Source: an uncultured Clostridium sp. (GTDB lineage Bacteria; Bacillota; Clostridia; Oscillospirales; Acutalibacteraceae). Taken from it: a stretch of DNA of 8,483 bases. The DNA is taken from NCBI GenBank assembly GCA_900547915.1, contig URIN01000042.1, positions 1 to 8,483 on the forward strand. Direction: 5' to 3'. The position numbers and the translations under genes are program-made. Shown here in pieces: positions 7,194 through 8,483 of the stretch (position 1 is the stretch's first letter; every line of letters starts with the position of its first letter). The notes beneath the pieces are model-generated. The model searched no databases, was not told the origin of the DNA, and saw only the letters and a list, made by a program, of their open reading frames with translations.

Positions 7194-7212
7194 TTACGGA
7201 AAGGCTAAAATT

Positions 7213-8250
7213 ATGCAGAAAAGTTTCAGCGATAGTTATGCTGCCGCCGGTGTTGACGTTACGGCGGGATATGAGTCTGTTGAACTCATCAAATCACATG
7301 TTAAAAGAACTAATATTCCGGGAGTTATCGGTTCTATCGGTGGCTTTGGCGGAATGTTTGAGATAGGAGCCTCCGAATATAAAAATCCCGTTCTTGTAAG
7401 CGGTACGGACGGCGTAGGCACTAAACTTAAACTCGCTTTTCTTATGGATAAGCATGATACAATCGGTATTGACTGCGTTGCTATGTGTGTAAACGATGTA
7501 GCGTGCAGTGGTGCAAAACCGCTTTTCTTCCTTGATTATATTGCTTGCGGCAAAAACTATCCCGAAAAGATTGCGCAGATAGTAAAAGGTGTTGCAGACG
7601 GTTGTGTTCAGGCAGGTTGCGCACTTGTAGGCGGTGAAACAGCCGAACATCCCGGTCTTATGCCTGATGAGGAATATGACCTTGCAGGTTTTACCGTAGG
7701 TATCGGTGAAAAAGATCAGCTTGTTTCAGGCGATAATCTTAAGGCAGGTGACGCACTTATCGGCGTTGCATCATCAGGTGTTCACTCAAATGGCTTTTCA
7801 CTTGTTAGAAAAGTGTTCGATATTAACGAAAATACTATCTCTAAGAAGTTTGATGAGCTTGATAAGCCTCTCGGTGAGGAACTTCTTACTCCTACAAGAA
7901 TTTACGTTAAACCGCTTCTTAAACTTATGGAGAGTGTGCGTGTAAACGCAATATCACATATCACAGGCGGCGGATTTTACGAGAATGTTCCGCGTATGCT
8001 TAAAGATGGTTTTACCGCTTGCATTGAAAAGGATAAGTGCTTTAAAAAGCCCATCTTTGACCTTATTCAGAAAGTGGGCAACATTCCCGAAAGAGATATG
8101 TATAATACATTCAATATGGGTACAGGACTTGTTATTGCTGTTGACGGTGATAAGGCTGACGAGGCAGTAAGAATTCTTTCAGGATGCGGTGAACAGGCGG
8201 CTGTTATCGGCGAGATAAAAGCCGGCGAAACGGGTGTTGAGTTATGCTGA
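7213..8250 (+). CDS. purM: Phosphoribosylformylglycinamidine cyclo-ligase (AIR synthetase)
   Basis: This 345-residue enzyme closes the imidazole ring, converting FGAM and ATP to AIR, one step before PurE. The sequence starts [20 protein letters not shown], the usual PurM opening. Characteristic motifs are [13 protein letters not shown] (63-75), [11 protein letters not shown] (85-95), GGETAEHPG (140-148), [11 protein letters not shown] (187-197), [13 protein letters not shown] (249-261) and FNMGTG (300-305). The length equals that of E. coli PurM. I chose ATG 7213 over the longer frame from 7090, because that frame runs through purE and lacks family similarity there. GGAAAGG at 7198-7204 is placed for 7213. 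The 3' end overlaps purN. Confidence 0.97.
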   Translation: MQKSFSDSYAAAGVDVTAGYESVELIKSHVKRTNIPGVIGSIGGFGGMFEIGASEYKNPVLVSGTDGVGTKLKLAFLMDKHDTIGIDCVAMCVNDVACSGAKPLFFLDYIACGKNYPEKIAQIVKGVADGCVQAGCALVGGETAEHPGLMPDEEYDLAGFTVGIGEKDQLVSGDNLKAGDALIGVASSGVHSNGFSLVRKVFDINENTISKKFDELDKPLGEELLTPTRIYVKPLLKLMESVRVNAISHITGGGFYENVPRMLKDGFTACIEKDKCFKKPIFDLIQKVGNIPERDMYNTFNMGTGLVIAVDGDKADEAVRILSGCGEQAAVIGEIKAGETGVELC

Positions 8251-8436
8251 ATATAGCTGTTCTTGTATCAGGCGGCGGCACTAATCTGCAGGCTCTTATA
8301 GATGCTGAAAAAAGAGGAGAAATAGTTAACGGTAAAATAACTTGTGTTATCTCTTCTAAACCCGGTGTTTACGCCCTTGAGCGCGCTGAGAAAAACGGTA
8401 TTCCTACGGTAGTTATCGCACGTTCTGATTATTAAG
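8244..8436 (+). CDS. purN: Phosphoribosylglycinamide formyltransferase, N-terminal part (cut by contig end)
   Basis: Sixty-three residues are visible, starting [20 protein letters not shown]. The SGGGTNLQA loop (9-17) is the GAR phosphate-binding loop of GAR transformylase, which moves a formyl group from 10-formyl-tetrahydrofolate to GAR. The following [21 protein letters not shown] matches the next Rossmann-like segment. Family members have about 190-210 residues, so only about a third is present. The ATG lies inside the purM end and overlaps it by 7 nt (ATGCTGA). No strong ribosome binding site is seen, which suggests translational coupling. The frame closes at a TAA (8433-8435) one base before adapter sequence. 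I treat it as a truncated gene, not a natural 63-residue protein. Confidence 0.85.
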
Positions 8437-8483
8437 CTGTCTCTTATACACATCTGACGCTGCCGACGAATAGCCTTGTGTAG
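8437..8483. other. Untrimmed Illumina Nextera adapter (synthetic, not genomic)
   Basis: CTGTCTCTTATACACATCT at 8437-8455 is the reverse complement of the 19-bp Tn5 mosaic end used in Nextera libraries. It is followed without a break by GACGCTGCCGACGA (8456-8469), the rest of the read-1-side transposase adapter. ATAGCCTT (8470-8477) sits in the i5 index position and is the reverse complement of AAGGCTAT, which I recall as index S520 of the Nextera XT v2 set. GTGTAG (8478-8483) starts the P5 flow-cell part. This is library-preparation sequence left on a contig end and should not be annotated biologically or called a transposon. Confidence 0.98.

Noticed and set aside
7090..7212. Extended N-terminus for purM
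   Set aside because: The extra 41 residues run through purE in another frame and resemble no PurM. The ATG at 7213 has a ribosome binding site and the family N-terminus.
8437..8455. Tn5/IS50 mosaic end as a natural mobile element
   Set aside because: It is directly joined to synthetic Nextera adapter, index and P5 bases, so it is library sequence.

Overview
The window is a housekeeping stretch of a bacterial chromosome, most likely from a member of the Clostridia (Bacillota). The order rpmD-rplO-secY-adk-map-infA-rpmJ-rpsM-rpsK-rpsD-rpoA-rplQ is the joined spc/alpha ribosomal-protein arrangement of Gram-positive bacteria. In it rpsD lies inside the alpha cluster and adk, map and infA follow secY. 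Strong AGGAGG-type ribosome binding sites, an adenylate kinase with a four-cysteine LID, and a base composition judged by eye to be in the mid-40s percent G+C all fit an Oscillospiraceae/Ruminococcaceae-like gut or rumen anaerobe. The family-level assignment is inference only.

Layout: positions 1-101 hold the 3' end of rpmD. Positions 119-6586 hold eleven complete genes on the plus strand with tight spacing, encoding L15, SecY, Adk, MetAP, IF1, L36, S13, S11, S4, RNA polymerase alpha and L17. They join protein synthesis (ribosomal proteins, IF1), N-terminal processing (MetAP), membrane insertion and export (SecY), nucleotide balance (Adk) and transcription (RpoA) in what looks like one transcription unit. 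The only internal gaps of note are 90 nt before infA and 52 nt before rpoA. The unit ends in a textbook intrinsic terminator at 6596-6630.

A second unit starts immediately afterwards. A sigma-A-like promoter overlapped by a perfect 24-nt dyad (6656-6679) precedes purE, purM and the start of purN, which are genes of de novo IMP synthesis. purM and purN overlap by 7 nt.

The last 47 bases (8437-8483) are not genomic. They match the Illumina Nextera transposase adapter followed by an index-like octamer and the start of the P5 flow-cell sequence. purN is therefore cut off by the contig end, and an in-frame stop one base before the adapter is suspect. I found no undescribed system, mobile element, CRISPR array, tRNA or rRNA. 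The observations most worth checking are the palindrome at the pur promoter and the adapter-terminated purN.
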